Shown piece after piece: positions 25,613 through 34,481 of a DNA stretch of 34,553 bases. Both the position numbers and the translations under genes were made by a program. Source of the stretch: Oscillospiraceae bacterium (GTDB lineage Bacteria > Bacillota > Clostridia > Oscillospirales > Acutalibacteraceae). The notes beneath the pieces are model-generated. The model did no database searches and was not told the DNA's origin. It saw only the letters and a program-made list of their open reading frames with translations. The stretch lies in the NCBI GenBank assembly GCA_022763825.1, contig JALEQX010000102.1, forward strand, positions 1 to 34,553, written 5' to 3'. The first letter of the stretch is position 1, and every line of letters begins with the position of its first letter.

Positions 25613-25636
25613 TTATGATTTAATATTTTATCATAA
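25613..25636. repeat. Inverted repeat upstream of the phosphoesterase gene
   Basis: TTATGAT (25613-25619) and ATCATAA (25630-25636) form a perfect 7-bp inverted repeat with a 10-base A/T spacer, about 20 bp upstream of the start codon. It could be an operator or simply A/T-rich sequence. Confidence 0.35.
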
Positions 25637-25700
25637 AATTAACCGTAATTCTACCGGTTTTTTATAAACAGGTGTAAAAAAACAAGCCTCACGTTTGTGC

Positions 25701-25732
25701 AAAAAGACGGAGACGATAAAAACCGTCTCCGT
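25701..25732 (-). terminator. Terminator of the ecf-to-tfoX operon
   Basis: On the minus strand ACGGAGACG (25724-25732) pairs with CGTCTCCGT (25707-25715) over a loop of eight, followed by CTTTTTG. It lies right after the tfoX-like stop codon. Confidence 0.93.
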
Positions 25733-25735
25733 AAT

Positions 25736-26056
25736 TTAATGATTACTTTTTTTCGGCTTCGGAACAGGAACAACGTCAAGCAGTACGGGGATAAGATCTT
25801 CAAGAAGTTTGTCGTTTTCAATATCGACAATATAAGCTTCTTTTGCACCGTCGTACGGGAATCCGCGCCCGGAAGCGGGCATTATGCTTTCAATATCCTT
25901 TAATTTCTTAACAAACACGGTATTATCACAAACCGTAAACACAGGCTTGTCGTCGATATACAGCATATATTCACCGAACATTTTTCTGTATCTTACTAAA
26001 CCGAATCTGTCGGTTCTTTCGCATACATATTTTATATATTCTTCACTAGTAGCCAT
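25736..26056 (-). CDS. TfoX/Sxy N-terminal domain protein
   Basis: This 106-residue protein consists only of the TfoX_N domain (MATSEEYIKYVCERT, RYRKMFGEYMLYIDDKPVF, FVKKL). In gamma-proteobacteria the domain is part of competence regulators, but stand-alone copies in Bacillota have no assigned role. The C-terminal domain of Sxy is absent, so a competence function should not be assumed. It is the last gene of a long operon, starting 12 bp after the Clp ATPase stop and ending at a strong terminator. Confidence 0.85.
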   Translation of the reverse strand: MATSEEYIKYVCERTDRFGLVRYRKMFGEYMLYIDDKPVFTVCDNTVFVKKLKDIESIMPASGRGFPYDGAKEAYIVDIENDKLLEDLIPVLLDVVPVPKPKKSNH

Positions 26057-26068
26057 AAATACTACCCT

Positions 26069-28390
26069 TTATTTAAACTCGGCTTTTATCTCGCTGTTAT
26101 CAGAGGTAAGTGTAATTTCGGAAATGTTCATTTGACGGTTATCAATAAGAATATTTGTGATTCTGTCCTCAATCTGCTTTCTTATCGCATTTCGGAGATC
26201 TCTCGCTCCGCGTACGCCTCCGACTGCGCCGTCCGCAATGGTTTCGGGTACGGATTCGTCATAGGAAAGCTTAATTCCCTTGTCTCTTAACGAGGGAACA
26301 AGCTCGTCGATAAGAAGCTTGGCAATTTTAACGTAATCTTCTTTGGTCAACGAATTAAATACGATTATCTCGTCGACTCTGCCAACGAACTCGGGTCTTA
26401 AGAATTCGTTTAACGCCTTTAATGCTCTGTCTGCGGAAGCGGTATTCTTATCCTTGCCGAATCCGAGCGCGCCTTCGCGGATTGAAGAACCCGCGTTGGA
26501 TGTCATTATTATAATCGTATTTTCAAACGATACCGTTCTGCCCTGCGCGTCGCTTGTTTTGCCCTCGTCGAGAATCTGCAGAAGAATATTCATAACATCG
26601 GGGTGAGCTTTCTCTATTTCGTCGAACAAGATTACAGAGTACGGTTTTCTTCTTACCTTTTCGGTAAGCTGACCGGCTTCGTCATAACCTACGTATCCCG
26701 GAGGGGAACCGATAATTCTCGAAACGGAGTGCTTCTCCATAAATTCGGACATATCAAGACGTATTAAAGTTTCCGGTGTATCGAAAAGCTCGTTGGCAAG
26801 CTGTTTTACAAGCTCCGTTTTGCCTACGCCCGTAGGTCCCACGAATATAAATGATGCGGGTCGTTTCTGCGGACTTAATCTGATTTTACTCCTTCTGATA
26901 GCGGCGCATACGGCGTCAACAGCCTTGTCCTGACCTATAATTCTCGCCTTTAAATGCTTGTCGAGATCGGCAAGCTTATCAAGGTCTGAATCTATAATCT
27001 TTCTAACGGGAATACCCGTCCAGAGATTTATTACCTTAGCGATATCGTCCTCGGTTACCGCGTTGTCTGAAGCTTTTTCTTTAAGTTCGGGAAGTTTTGC
27101 TTCAATTGCGGTAATTTCCGTCCTGACCTTGGAGAGTTCCTCGTAATCGGAATCTTCCTTAGCGTTAACCATAAGGTCATCCTCTTCTTCACGTAAAGAA
27201 GCAAGCTCGTTTTCCGCCGTTTCACAATCGCTTATTGCCTTATTTCTTAAATTCGCGCATGTGCACGCCTCGTCAAGCAAATCTATCGCCTTATCGGGTA
27301 AAAATCTGTCATTGATATAACGCTCGGAAAGAGTGACCGCAAGATAAAGAAGCCTGTCCGAAATCGTAACGCGGTGATAATTCTCGTAATACTCCTTAAT
27401 TCCTCTCAGCATTTCTACGGCGTCGTCAATTGAGGGTTCCTCGACCTTGACAGGCTGAAAACGTCTTTCGAGAGCGGCGTCTTTTTCTATGTGCTTACGG
27501 TATTCGGTAAACGTCGTCGCACCGATAACCTGAATTTCTCCGCGGGAAAGCGCGGGCTTTAAAATATTCGCGGCGTTCATGGAACCCTCCGCGTCACCCG
27601 TGCCGACAAGATTGTGAACCTCATCGATAAAGAGAATAATATTTCCCTCGCTTCTGACTTCGTCGATAAGCCCCTTGATTCTGCTTTCAAACTGACCTCT
27701 GAACTGCGTGCCTGCGACAAGTGCAGTAAGGTCAAGAAGCATTATTTCCTTATCTTTAAGCTTAGCGGGAACCTCGCCCGAAGCGATTTTGAGCGCAAGT
27801 CCCTCAGCGATAGCGGTTTTACCTACGCCGGGTTCGCCGATAAGACAGGGATTGTTCTTCGTTCTTCTGCAAAGAATCTGCGTAACTCTGTATATTTCAT
27901 CGTTACGACCTATTATTCTGTCAATCTCGCCATCCCGCGCTTTTTTTGTAAGGTCGGTGCAGTAGAGATTTAAGAATTTTCTTTTCTTTTCATTATGCTG
28001 TTTTTTCTTTCTGCCGAAAAGTTTTCTGCCTTCTTTTTCTTCGGGCTGAGAATCGGATTCGGATGTCTTTTCGTCTAAAGTCTCTGTATTTCCGTCGGAA
28101 TCGCCGTTGACAATACCGAGATTCTGCATAAACGGAATCGTTCCCGCTCCGCCGAAATCAAAGCTGTCGCCGAGACTCTCCATTGCGTCGCCGAGTTGTT
28201 CGCTGACAGCGTCGACGTCGTCCTCAGTTATACCCATTTTCTCCATCATCTGTTTGATGGGACCTATATTCATTTCCATAGCGCATTTGAGACAAAGTCC
28301 CTCCTGCGTTGTTTCGTCGCCGTCTATCTTAGAAATAAACACGACTGCGGGGCGTTTTTTACACCTCGAACACATCATACTTTTATCCAT
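26069..28390 (-). CDS. Clp ATPase with N-terminal zinc finger, ClpE-type
   Basis: This 773-residue HSP100 unfoldase replaces the usual Clp N-domain with a zinc finger (Cys7, Cys10, Cys33, Cys36). A charged linker of about 100 residues follows. The first AAA domain has GEPGVGKT (Lys191) and FIDEVHNL. A short middle segment (about 400-450) follows. The second AAA domain has GPTGVGKT (Lys524) and LFDEIEKAHP. An LGF tripeptide in the second domain (GALGFGKD) is the kind of loop that docks ClpP. The layout matches ClpE of Bacillus and lactic bacteria rather than ClpC. It probably delivers damaged proteins to ClpP. AAGGAG precedes the ATG, and it is co-transcribed with pgsA. I saw no CtsR-type operator upstream. 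Confidence 0.92.
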   Translation of the reverse strand: MDKSMMCSRCKKRPAVVFISKIDGDETTQEGLCLKCAMEMNIGPIKQMMEKMGITEDDVDAVSEQLGDAMESLGDSFDFGGAGTIPFMQNLGIVNGDSDGNTETLDEKTSESDSQPEEKEGRKLFGRKKKQHNEKKRKFLNLYCTDLTKKARDGEIDRIIGRNDEIYRVTQILCRRTKNNPCLIGEPGVGKTAIAEGLALKIASGEVPAKLKDKEIMLLDLTALVAGTQFRGQFESRIKGLIDEVRSEGNIILFIDEVHNLVGTGDAEGSMNAANILKPALSRGEIQVIGATTFTEYRKHIEKDAALERRFQPVKVEEPSIDDAVEMLRGIKEYYENYHRVTISDRLLYLAVTLSERYINDRFLPDKAIDLLDEACTCANLRNKAISDCETAENELASLREEEDDLMVNAKEDSDYEELSKVRTEITAIEAKLPELKEKASDNAVTEDDIAKVINLWTGIPVRKIIDSDLDKLADLDKHLKARIIGQDKAVDAVCAAIRRSKIRLSPQKRPASFIFVGPTGVGKTELVKQLANELFDTPETLIRLDMSEFMEKHSVSRIIGSPPGYVGYDEAGQLTEKVRRKPYSVILFDEIEKAHPDVMNILLQILDEGKTSDAQGRTVSFENTIIIMTSNAGSSIREGALGFGKDKNTASADRALKALNEFLRPEFVGRVDEIIVFNSLTKEDYVKIAKLLIDELVPSLRDKGIKLSYDESVPETIADGAVGGVRGARDLRNAIRKQIEDRITNILIDNRQMNISEITLTSDNSEIKAEFK

Positions 28391-28418
28391 TTTTTTCTCC
28401 TTATAAAGAAGCCGAAAA

Positions 28419-29108
28419 TTACTTTTTATTTTTTTCCTTTTTCGCGGCCTCTCTTAACTGTCTGGCTTTTTCTTTTCCTTCAGGGCTGAATCTTTCCTTG
28501 ACCTGCTTATGCGTTGCGGGCATATAACTTGCAAACGCGACGAAAGTCATAATTACCGATATAACGACAAGAACCATCATAACCTTTTCGGGTATCTCGA
28601 AAACGCTTCTGAATGCGCCGATTTCGGGACCGAACGCGATAATTCCTATCATTATTATGTAAAAAACCATTGTAGCGGCTTTACCGAATATTTCGGCAGC
28701 ACCGGGTTTTATACCGAATGCAATCATCAGTCCTCCGCCGATGAGCATAAATAATTCCTTCGCAATGAAGAGGAGGAATACCCATGCAAAAGCGTGAAGA
28801 GACGGACTCTCGGCGTGAAGAAATGTTATAAACAGAACAACGGCAATAGTTGCCTGAGTAAGTTTATCGGCGATGGGGTCAAGCATTTTGCCCAGCTCGC
28901 TTACCTGATTGAATCTTCTCGCAATCTTTCCGTCAAAGAAATCGCTTAATCCGGACAGCGCAAGAACAGCAACCGACCAGATATAATATCCTTTCATAAA
29001 CAAGACCGCGAATACCGGAACCAAAAGTATACGTATAAAAGACAATAAATTTGGCACCGTCCATACGTTTTCAAATAAATAACCCGTTTTCTCTTTTAAA
29101 GCTGACAT
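28419..29108 (-). CDS. pgsA: CDP-diacylglycerol-glycerol-3-phosphate 3-phosphatidyltransferase
   Basis: PgsA makes phosphatidylglycerol phosphate from CDP-diacylglycerol in the membrane. The 229-residue protein shows the full CDP-alcohol phosphotransferase signature, with Asp56, Asp59, Gly60, Ala63, Arg64, Gly73, Asp77 and Asp81. PNLLSFIRILL in the N-terminus is typical for PgsA, and about five to six membrane helices are visible. The C-terminus has a basic tail longer than usual. Other CDP-alcohol transferases, such as cardiolipin synthases of this fold, are possible but less likely. GGAGGG precedes the ATG. It lies between cvpA and the Clp ATPase in a tight operon. Confidence 0.92.
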   Translation of the reverse strand: MSALKEKTGYLFENVWTVPNLLSFIRILLVPVFAVLFMKGYYIWSVAVLALSGLSDFFDGKIARRFNQVSELGKMLDPIADKLTQATIAVVLFITFLHAESPSLHAFAWVFLLFIAKELFMLIGGGLMIAFGIKPGAAEIFGKAATMVFYIIMIGIIAFGPEIGAFRSVFEIPEKVMMVLVVISVIMTFVAFASYMPATHKQVKERFSPEGKEKARQLREAAKKEKNKK

Positions 29109-29124
29109 TTTTATACCCTCCGAA

Positions 29125-29808
29125 TCAGGATAACAAATTAATTACGCTCAGATTCTGCGAAATAAATCCGCAGATTAATGAGCTTTCGACAGCCTTGTTC
29201 AAAGGCTCGTACGAATATGAAATAACAATAAGAATGTTGGCGGCGATAACGACGTAAAGTACGCCTTTAAACGCTCCGAATACTCCGCCTAAAACAGTTC
29301 CGACTCTTTTTAAAGGTCTCGGTGTCAGACGTTTTAGGATAAAACGGAGAATCATCCTTATAATTATAACCAGAACAATAAATAAAAGCAAATAAACAAC
29401 CGTTTTCAGTATACCAGTCACAACAGGGCGGACTATCTGTGACTCTATCGCGTCGACGGTCGACATCGCGTTGTAATTCAGTTTTGTCAAGTCGATATTG
29501 CCTTGAGAAAACAGAGTATTTCGTACCGAATCCGGCAAGAAACCGAAAGTTTCACTTATCTTATTCTTTATACTCTCTCCCGTTATTTCAACACCGGAAA
29601 AGATACCTGACAAATAAGCAAGCACAGTGTTTTTAATGTTGTTTTCATAAATCAGCGGAGAAATTCTGTCGCCTAATAATTTTGCAAGAACCATCGCTCC
29701 GCCCGCGGCGGCAATATCGGCGATTACAACGAATATTCCCCGTCTTGCGGCGGAGTAAATACTTAATACAAACAGCGCGATAAGAGCTATGTCAATTATA
29801 TACTGCAC
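29125..29808 (-). CDS. cvpA: CvpA family membrane protein
   Basis: This 227-residue CvpA-like protein has four membrane helices (about 5-22, 28-45, 130-155 and 180-200). Conserved features are DIALIALFVLSIYSAARRG in helix one and GGVFGAFKGVLYV near the last helix. The family is named for colicin V production in E. coli, but its general role in the envelope is not settled. Translation starts at a GTG (29806-29808), with GGAGGG placed inside the end of the preceding gene, so translation is coupled. The gap to the preceding stop codon is three bases. Confidence 0.85.
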   Translation of the reverse strand: MQYIIDIALIALFVLSIYSAARRGIFVVIADIAAAGGAMVLAKLLGDRISPLIYENNIKNTVLAYLSGIFSGVEITGESIKNKISETFGFLPDSVRNTLFSQGNIDLTKLNYNAMSTVDAIESQIVRPVVTGILKTVVYLLLFIVLVIIIRMILRFILKRLTPRPLKRVGTVLGGVFGAFKGVLYVVIAANILIVISYSYEPLNKAVESSLICGFISQNLSVINLLS

Positions 29809-29811
29809 GCG

Positions 29812-31164
29812 TTATCCCTCCAGACTGCCAGAGCCTGTTGTATGCTCCGTTTTTTGTACCGAGTAATCGGAGTATGCGGAAAATCTGTCTATACTGTTTA
29901 CGCTCAAAACATAAACGCAGTCGCCGTTTGCGGTAACATCGGACGCATATTTTATATTATCGATTTTTCCTGTAATGTCACCGCTGTAGCCGACGCACTC
30001 TACCGAATCGGAGAACAGAACGGCGCAGTAATGATCAGTTGCCGAAAATCCCCTGGCCTTGCCGTTGAGTTTTGTTTTTGTTTTTATCTCTCCGTTTTTA
30101 TCAAATCTGATAACGTTATTTTCATCCGAATCGGCACCGCTTTGTGTTACTATGCAAAGCCCGTTATCATAAAAGTCGTAATACTCAAGACTGTCACCCT
30201 CAAACGTATATACAGTTGAGAGCTCTTTATCATTAAGCAGATAAATGCCGTTTTTGCCGACAATCAAAATTCTATCGGAACCGACATACTTAACAGAAAC
30301 AATAACATCTCCTATATCAAGAGAAACATAAGCCTGATTATATTTAAAATCAAAAACATTTATCTTGCTGATAAGGCTTGCGTTTTTTGCACCAATCGAC
30401 GCGGCAGCAACTCTCCTGCTGTTTTTTGAAAGAGATATACAGGAAATATAATTGTCGGCGCTGTTAAATTCAAAAAGTTTTTCGCCGGAATCCGAGTACA
30501 CGCTTAAAACACTTGCGGATTCGATTCCGACAGTCGAAAAAGCATAGTAACCGGATTTTGATATATCGCATGTTATAATTTTAGAGGGCAGTTCTATTTC
30601 GGGGTCGCTTCTCGAACCGCGTATAATTCTGAACTTATTTTCCCCTCTGTCGTACACGAGAAGATTTCTTCCCGCGCAGACAATTTGAGGTGATGAATAA
30701 TCAAAGCTGACAATATCGCTTGAAGAACCCGAAGACGAATACTGCGAAACTGTTGAGTCATTTAACAATACAAATGCGTTCTTAAACGGTTTGAACGCCC
30801 TTACGCCGTCCGAATCAACACTGACAGGATATGAATTCGTCGACAGTGAAAAAAACAGAGAGCGTACATTGCCGTTAACTGTTTTAAAATCAGGGGCAAA
30901 AAATACATATGAAACAATCAGAAGAACAACAAGAACCAGGGCACAAAGGCTGATAAAGAAAGCCGTTTTCTTTTTTGGCTTCTTTTTTTCATTTTCGGAT
31001 TCGTTTTCCTCGTCTTCTTTTTTTCTAAGCCGTATTTCCGCCTTTTTTATATCCTCGGGATCTATCGGGTCACCGTCTATATTAATCAGTTTATCCGTAT
31101 CGTAATACTCGTTTATATCATCGGAAAAATCCTGAGTATCGTCATTTTTTTTCCTCTTTCGCAT
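29812..31164 (-). CDS. DUF5711-like membrane-anchored beta-propeller protein
   Basis: This 450-residue protein has a highly charged N-terminal cytoplasmic part (1-65, Lys/Glu/Asp rich), one membrane helix (about 68-90) and an extracytoplasmic part of about 360 residues. The latter has repeated short beta-strand units, for example KPFKNAFVLLNDSTVSQY, AGRNLLVYDRGENKFRII and ARGFSATDHYCAVLFS. It looks like a WD/PQQ-type propeller without catalytic residues. I place it in the DUF5711 family of Clostridia from its layout; the function is unknown. GAGGGGTGAT precedes the ATG. It sits between truA and cvpA with short gaps. Confidence 0.75.
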   Translation of the reverse strand: MRKRKKNDDTQDFSDDINEYYDTDKLINIDGDPIDPEDIKKAEIRLRKKEDEENESENEKKKPKKKTAFFISLCALVLVVLLIVSYVFFAPDFKTVNGNVRSLFFSLSTNSYPVSVDSDGVRAFKPFKNAFVLLNDSTVSQYSSSGSSSDIVSFDYSSPQIVCAGRNLLVYDRGENKFRIIRGSRSDPEIELPSKIITCDISKSGYYAFSTVGIESASVLSVYSDSGEKLFEFNSADNYISCISLSKNSRRVAAASIGAKNASLISKINVFDFKYNQAYVSLDIGDVIVSVKYVGSDRILIVGKNGIYLLNDKELSTVYTFEGDSLEYYDFYDNGLCIVTQSGADSDENNVIRFDKNGEIKTKTKLNGKARGFSATDHYCAVLFSDSVECVGYSGDITGKIDNIKYASDVTANGDCVYVLSVNSIDRFSAYSDYSVQKTEHTTGSGSLEG

Positions 31165-31175
31165 TGTATCACCCC

Positions 31176-31913
31176 TCAGTAATTAACTTTATTAAGATAC
31201 AGTCCGTGCGCGGGAGCTGTAATTCCCGCTTTAGTTCTATCCTTAGATTCTATAATATCGGCAATATCATCCGCCTTTATTTTTCCCTGTGAAACATATA
31301 AAAGCGTACCGGTCATTATTCTGACCATGTTATATAAAAATCCGTCTGCTTCAACCGTAAAAACAACTTCGTCCCCTTTTTTTTCAACATCTGCAAATTT
31401 TACAGTCCGTACATTCGACGAAACGGTACTTCCGGAGGCGCAGAATGACGAAAAGTCGTGTTTGCCGATAAAATGCGACGACGCTTTTTTCATTTCGCCG
31501 ACATTAAGCGGATACTTATATAATAATACCTTATTATAATTGAACGGGTCTTTAATTTTACCCTCTTTTATTCTGTAAATATACTGTTTTGAAACGCAGT
31601 CAAATCTTGCATGAAAATCAAGCGGGACTTTTTTGCATTTCAATACGGCAATGTCATTAGGAAGATACGTGTTAAGCGCCATAATGAGATTATCGTCTTT
31701 AATATCGAGTTCACTCCTGAAATTAAGACAGAATTCATTAGCGTGAACGCCCGTATCGGTTCTCGAGCAGCCGTGAACGGCAATATGTTCACCGAATACG
31801 CGTTCGACCGCTTTTTCAAACCGACCCTGAACCGTATCGGCATTATCCTGAACCTGCCAGCCGTGATACGCCGAACCGTCGTATGCAACGGTAAGTTTCT
31901 GATTTACCATCAT
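31176..31913 (-). CDS. truA: tRNA pseudouridine(38-40) synthase TruA
   Basis: TruA modifies uridines 38-40 of the tRNA anticodon stem. The 245-residue protein has the N-terminal KLTVAYDGSAYHGWQVQ, catalytic Asp53 in SRTDTGVHA, and the conserved FLYNMVRIMTG near the C-terminus. The ATG at 31911-31913 overlaps the ecfT stop (ATGA) and is chosen over an in-frame start at 32054 inside ecfT, because the protein then has normal length and no extra N-terminus. The order ecfA1-ecfA2-ecfT-truA is common in Bacillota. Confidence 0.96.
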   Translation of the reverse strand: MMVNQKLTVAYDGSAYHGWQVQDNADTVQGRFEKAVERVFGEHIAVHGCSRTDTGVHANEFCLNFRSELDIKDDNLIMALNTYLPNDIAVLKCKKVPLDFHARFDCVSKQYIYRIKEGKIKDPFNYNKVLLYKYPLNVGEMKKASSHFIGKHDFSSFCASGSTVSSNVRTVKFADVEKKGDEVVFTVEADGFLYNMVRIMTGTLLYVSQGKIKADDIADIIESKDRTKAGITAPAHGLYLNKVNY

Positions 31914-32725
31914 ATCACCGCTTTGAAGAAATAATTCAATACAATAATGCCGGCAAGAACGAGAACAACGATAACAAGGGAAAGATAATCTCTCGCGCAC
32001 AGCTTGAACTTTTTCATTCTTGTTCTGCCTTCCCCGCCGGTATAGCACCTGCATTCCATAGCAAAAGCGAGTTCATAAGCACGCCTGAAGGAGTTTACAA
32101 ACAACGGTACAAATACCGGAACCAATGCTTTTGCTCTTTGGACAAGCCCGCCTGTTTCAAGATCGGCGCCCCTTGCTTTCTGCGAATCGGTTATTTTTTC
32201 GATTTCGTCTATAAGAGTCGGAATGAATCTCAACGCGATAGTCATCATCATCGCAAGCGTATGAACGGGAATTTTAATATAATTTAAAGGAGAAAGCAGC
32301 CGTTCGATTCCGTCCGTCAAAGCCGTCGGCGACGTTGTGTAGGTAAGCAGAGAACTGACGAAAATCAGAGCCATAATTCTGACTATCATAAATGCGGACG
32401 TGCATAATCCGGATGAAGTTATTTTAATTTTCCACCATTCGAGAAGAACGGTTCCTTTATCGTTATAAAAAATCTGCAAAAGCGATGTAAATACAATAAT
32501 TATTGCAATCGATTTCATGCCTTTCATAATAAGGCGAATAGATATTTTCGAAATCAGAACGGCAAAAACCGAAAATGAACATGCAAGTGCCAATGAATAA
32601 AAGTTTTTACAGACAAATAATTCCGCTATCATAAAAACCGTAAGAACGATTTTTATTCTCGGGTCAAGTTTATGAACAACAGAATTTCCGGGGAAATACT
32701 GACCTATCGTAATATCTTTTATCAT
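31910..32725 (-). CDS. ecfT: Energy-coupling factor transporter T component
   Basis: EcfT is the membrane scaffold that couples the EcfA ATPases to substrate-binding S components for vitamins and metals. The 271-residue protein has N-terminal membrane helices (about 25-125) and a cytoplasmic coupling region with the conserved Ala-Arg-Gly (QKARGADLETGG) and the second coupling helix (AMECRCYTGG). A C-terminal helix (about 245-268) follows. The early FPGNSVVHKLDPRIK is typical. ATGA overlaps join it to ecfA2 upstream and truA downstream. No S component is in the window, as is usual for group II ECF transporters. Confidence 0.95.
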   Translation of the reverse strand: MIKDITIGQYFPGNSVVHKLDPRIKIVLTVFMIAELFVCKNFYSLALACSFSVFAVLISKISIRLIMKGMKSIAIIIVFTSLLQIFYNDKGTVLLEWWKIKITSSGLCTSAFMIVRIMALIFVSSLLTYTTSPTALTDGIERLLSPLNYIKIPVHTLAMMMTIALRFIPTLIDEIEKITDSQKARGADLETGGLVQRAKALVPVFVPLFVNSFRRAYELAFAMECRCYTGGEGRTRMKKFKLCARDYLSLVIVVLVLAGIIVLNYFFKAVI

Positions 32726-33588
32726 CCGATAGCCCCCCCTTCCCTAACGAAACGGCAAAGCTCTTTACGCGCGCTTTCCATAGTATAAATATTTGTGTTT
32801 ACATCATATCCCGCTTTTTTAAGCGAAAGCATAATGTTTGTGACGCACGGAACATTGAGCCCCATTTCAACAAGCTCGCCGGCATGTGAAAATACCTCAT
32901 CCGCGTCGCCGTGCAGAGCGACAGAGCCTTTATTCATAACAACAATATCGTCTGCTATATCGGCTGCGTCCTCCATAGAATGAGATACTATAATTACGGT
33001 AGCGCCCGTTTTTACTCTGTAATCCTTTATCAGATTTAAAATTGTATTTTTTCCTCTCGGGTCAAGTCCCGCAGCGGGTTCGTCCAAAACTAAGACCTCC
33101 GGCTGCATTGCCATAACTCCGGCTATGGCAACGCGCCTTTTTTCTCCTCCCGAAAGGTCAAACGGTGATTTTTTCAGCATGTCGGGAGTGATTCCGACGA
33201 ATGAAGCAATATTTCGAATTCTGGAATCTATTTCAGATTCGGAAAGTTTCATATTCTTCGGACCGTATGCTATATCTTTATATACCGTTTCCTCAAAAAG
33301 CTGATATTCGGGATACTGAAAACACAGTCCGACTTTAAAACGTACGTTGTGCTGAGTCAGTTTATCTTTATTTATATCCTCGCCGTTAAGCAGAACAGAA
33401 CCGAAATCCGGAACGAGAAGCGCGTTAAACATTTTAATAAGCGTACTTTTTCCGGAACCGGTATGTCCTATTACAGCTGTAAGCGAACCTTTTTTTATTG
33501 ATAAATTTACATTATCAAGAGCCTTAATTTCAAACGGCGTATTTTTTGAATATGAGTATGAAATGTTTTTTATTTCGAGAATGTTCAC
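32722..33588 (-). CDS. ecfA2: Energy-coupling factor transporter ATPase EcfA2
   Basis: This is the second ATPase of the ECF module, 288 residues. Walker A is GHTGSGKS (41-48). The Q-loop lies in FQYPEYQLFEETV, which is characteristic of EcfA2. The signature is LSGGEKRRVAIAG, Walker B is VLVLDEPAAGLDP, and SHSMED carries the H-loop His. Translation starts at a GTG (33586-33588) overlapping the ecfA1 stop (GTGA). It pairs with EcfA1 to drive shared vitamin or micronutrient uptake through EcfT. Confidence 0.95.
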   Translation of the reverse strand: MNILEIKNISYSYSKNTPFEIKALDNVNLSIKKGSLTAVIGHTGSGKSTLIKMFNALLVPDFGSVLLNGEDINKDKLTQHNVRFKVGLCFQYPEYQLFEETVYKDIAYGPKNMKLSESEIDSRIRNIASFVGITPDMLKKSPFDLSGGEKRRVAIAGVMAMQPEVLVLDEPAAGLDPRGKNTILNLIKDYRVKTGATVIIVSHSMEDAADIADDIVVMNKGSVALHGDADEVFSHAGELVEMGLNVPCVTNIMLSLKKAGYDVNTNIYTMESARKELCRFVREGGAIG

Positions 33589-34451
33589 TTTACCGCCTCC
33601 CCTGACATATACTTTTCAAACGAAGCGATAAAATCATCGGCTGAAAGAATATCGCCGCCGAGATTTATATTGTCATCCCTCAATTTTTTTGCCAGAACAG
33701 CCGCAGGGGGCATTTCGAGTCCGCAGTCGGTTATGAGTTTTTCATTTGCAAAGACTTCAACGGGAGTGCCGTCGGCGACTTTTTTACCAGAATCCATTAT
33801 AACAACTCTGTCGGCTTTGATCGCTTCCTCCATGAAATGAGTTATGAATACGACGGTGATTCCCATTTCTTTATTAAGTTTGAGCATAACATTCATAACA
33901 TCGCGCCTGCCCGAAGGGTCGAGCATTGCAGTAGGCTCGTCAAGTATTATACAACGGGTTCGCATTGCGATTATTCCGGCTATTGCAACTCTCTGTTTTT
34001 GTCCGCCGGAAAGTTTATGAGGCTCATGGAATCTGTATTCATACATTCCGACCGCCTTTAACGCCTCGTCTACTCTTTTTCTGATTTCATCCGGATCGAC
34101 TCCGAGGTTCTCGGGACCGAATGCTACGTCCTCCTCGACAATAGTCGCTACTATCTGGTTATCGGGGTTCTGCATAACGACTCCGACATTTTGTCTGATA
34201 TCATACTCTTTTGACTCATCCGACGTGTCCATACCCGCGACGGTAATTTTTCCGCTTTCGGGAACCGCTATGGCGTTTGCAAGCTTCGCAACAGTCGATT
34301 TTCCGGAGCCGTTATGTCCGAGTACCGCGACAAACTCGCCGTTTTTTATTTCAAGATTCAGATGTTCAAGGGCAAGAGGATTCGGCGTGTCCGAATCCGA
34401 CTCGTAGCGAAACGATACGTCCTCAAATTTAATCAAAGTGTTACTGTCCAT
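33585..34451 (-). CDS. ecfA1: Energy-coupling factor transporter ATPase EcfA1
   Basis: This is the first ATPase of the ECF module, 288 residues. It carries Walker A GHNGSGKS (45-52), the Q-loop QNPDNQIVATIVEEDVAFGP, signature LSGGQKQRVAIAG, Walker B CIILDEPTAMLDP and the H-loop THFMEE. AAGGAT precedes the ATG. It is the first recognisable gene of the tightly packed run ecfA1-ecfA2-ecfT-truA. No promoter is evident in the 30 bp before it, so the operon probably begins further upstream beyond the right edge. Confidence 0.96.
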   Translation of the reverse strand: MDSNTLIKFEDVSFRYESDSDTPNPLALEHLNLEIKNGEFVAVLGHNGSGKSTVAKLANAIAVPESGKITVAGMDTSDESKEYDIRQNVGVVMQNPDNQIVATIVEEDVAFGPENLGVDPDEIRKRVDEALKAVGMYEYRFHEPHKLSGGQKQRVAIAGIIAMRTRCIILDEPTAMLDPSGRRDVMNVMLKLNKEMGITVVFITHFMEEAIKADRVVIMDSGKKVADGTPVEVFANEKLITDCGLEMPPAAVLAKKLRDDNINLGGDILSADDFIASFEKYMSGEAVK

Positions 34452-34481
34452 AGGATATCCTTACAATTTTATTTTCTCTCT

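Noticed and set aside
31914..32054. N-terminal extension of TruA
   Set aside because: It lies inside ecfT; the ATG overlapping the ecfT stop gives the normal TruA length.
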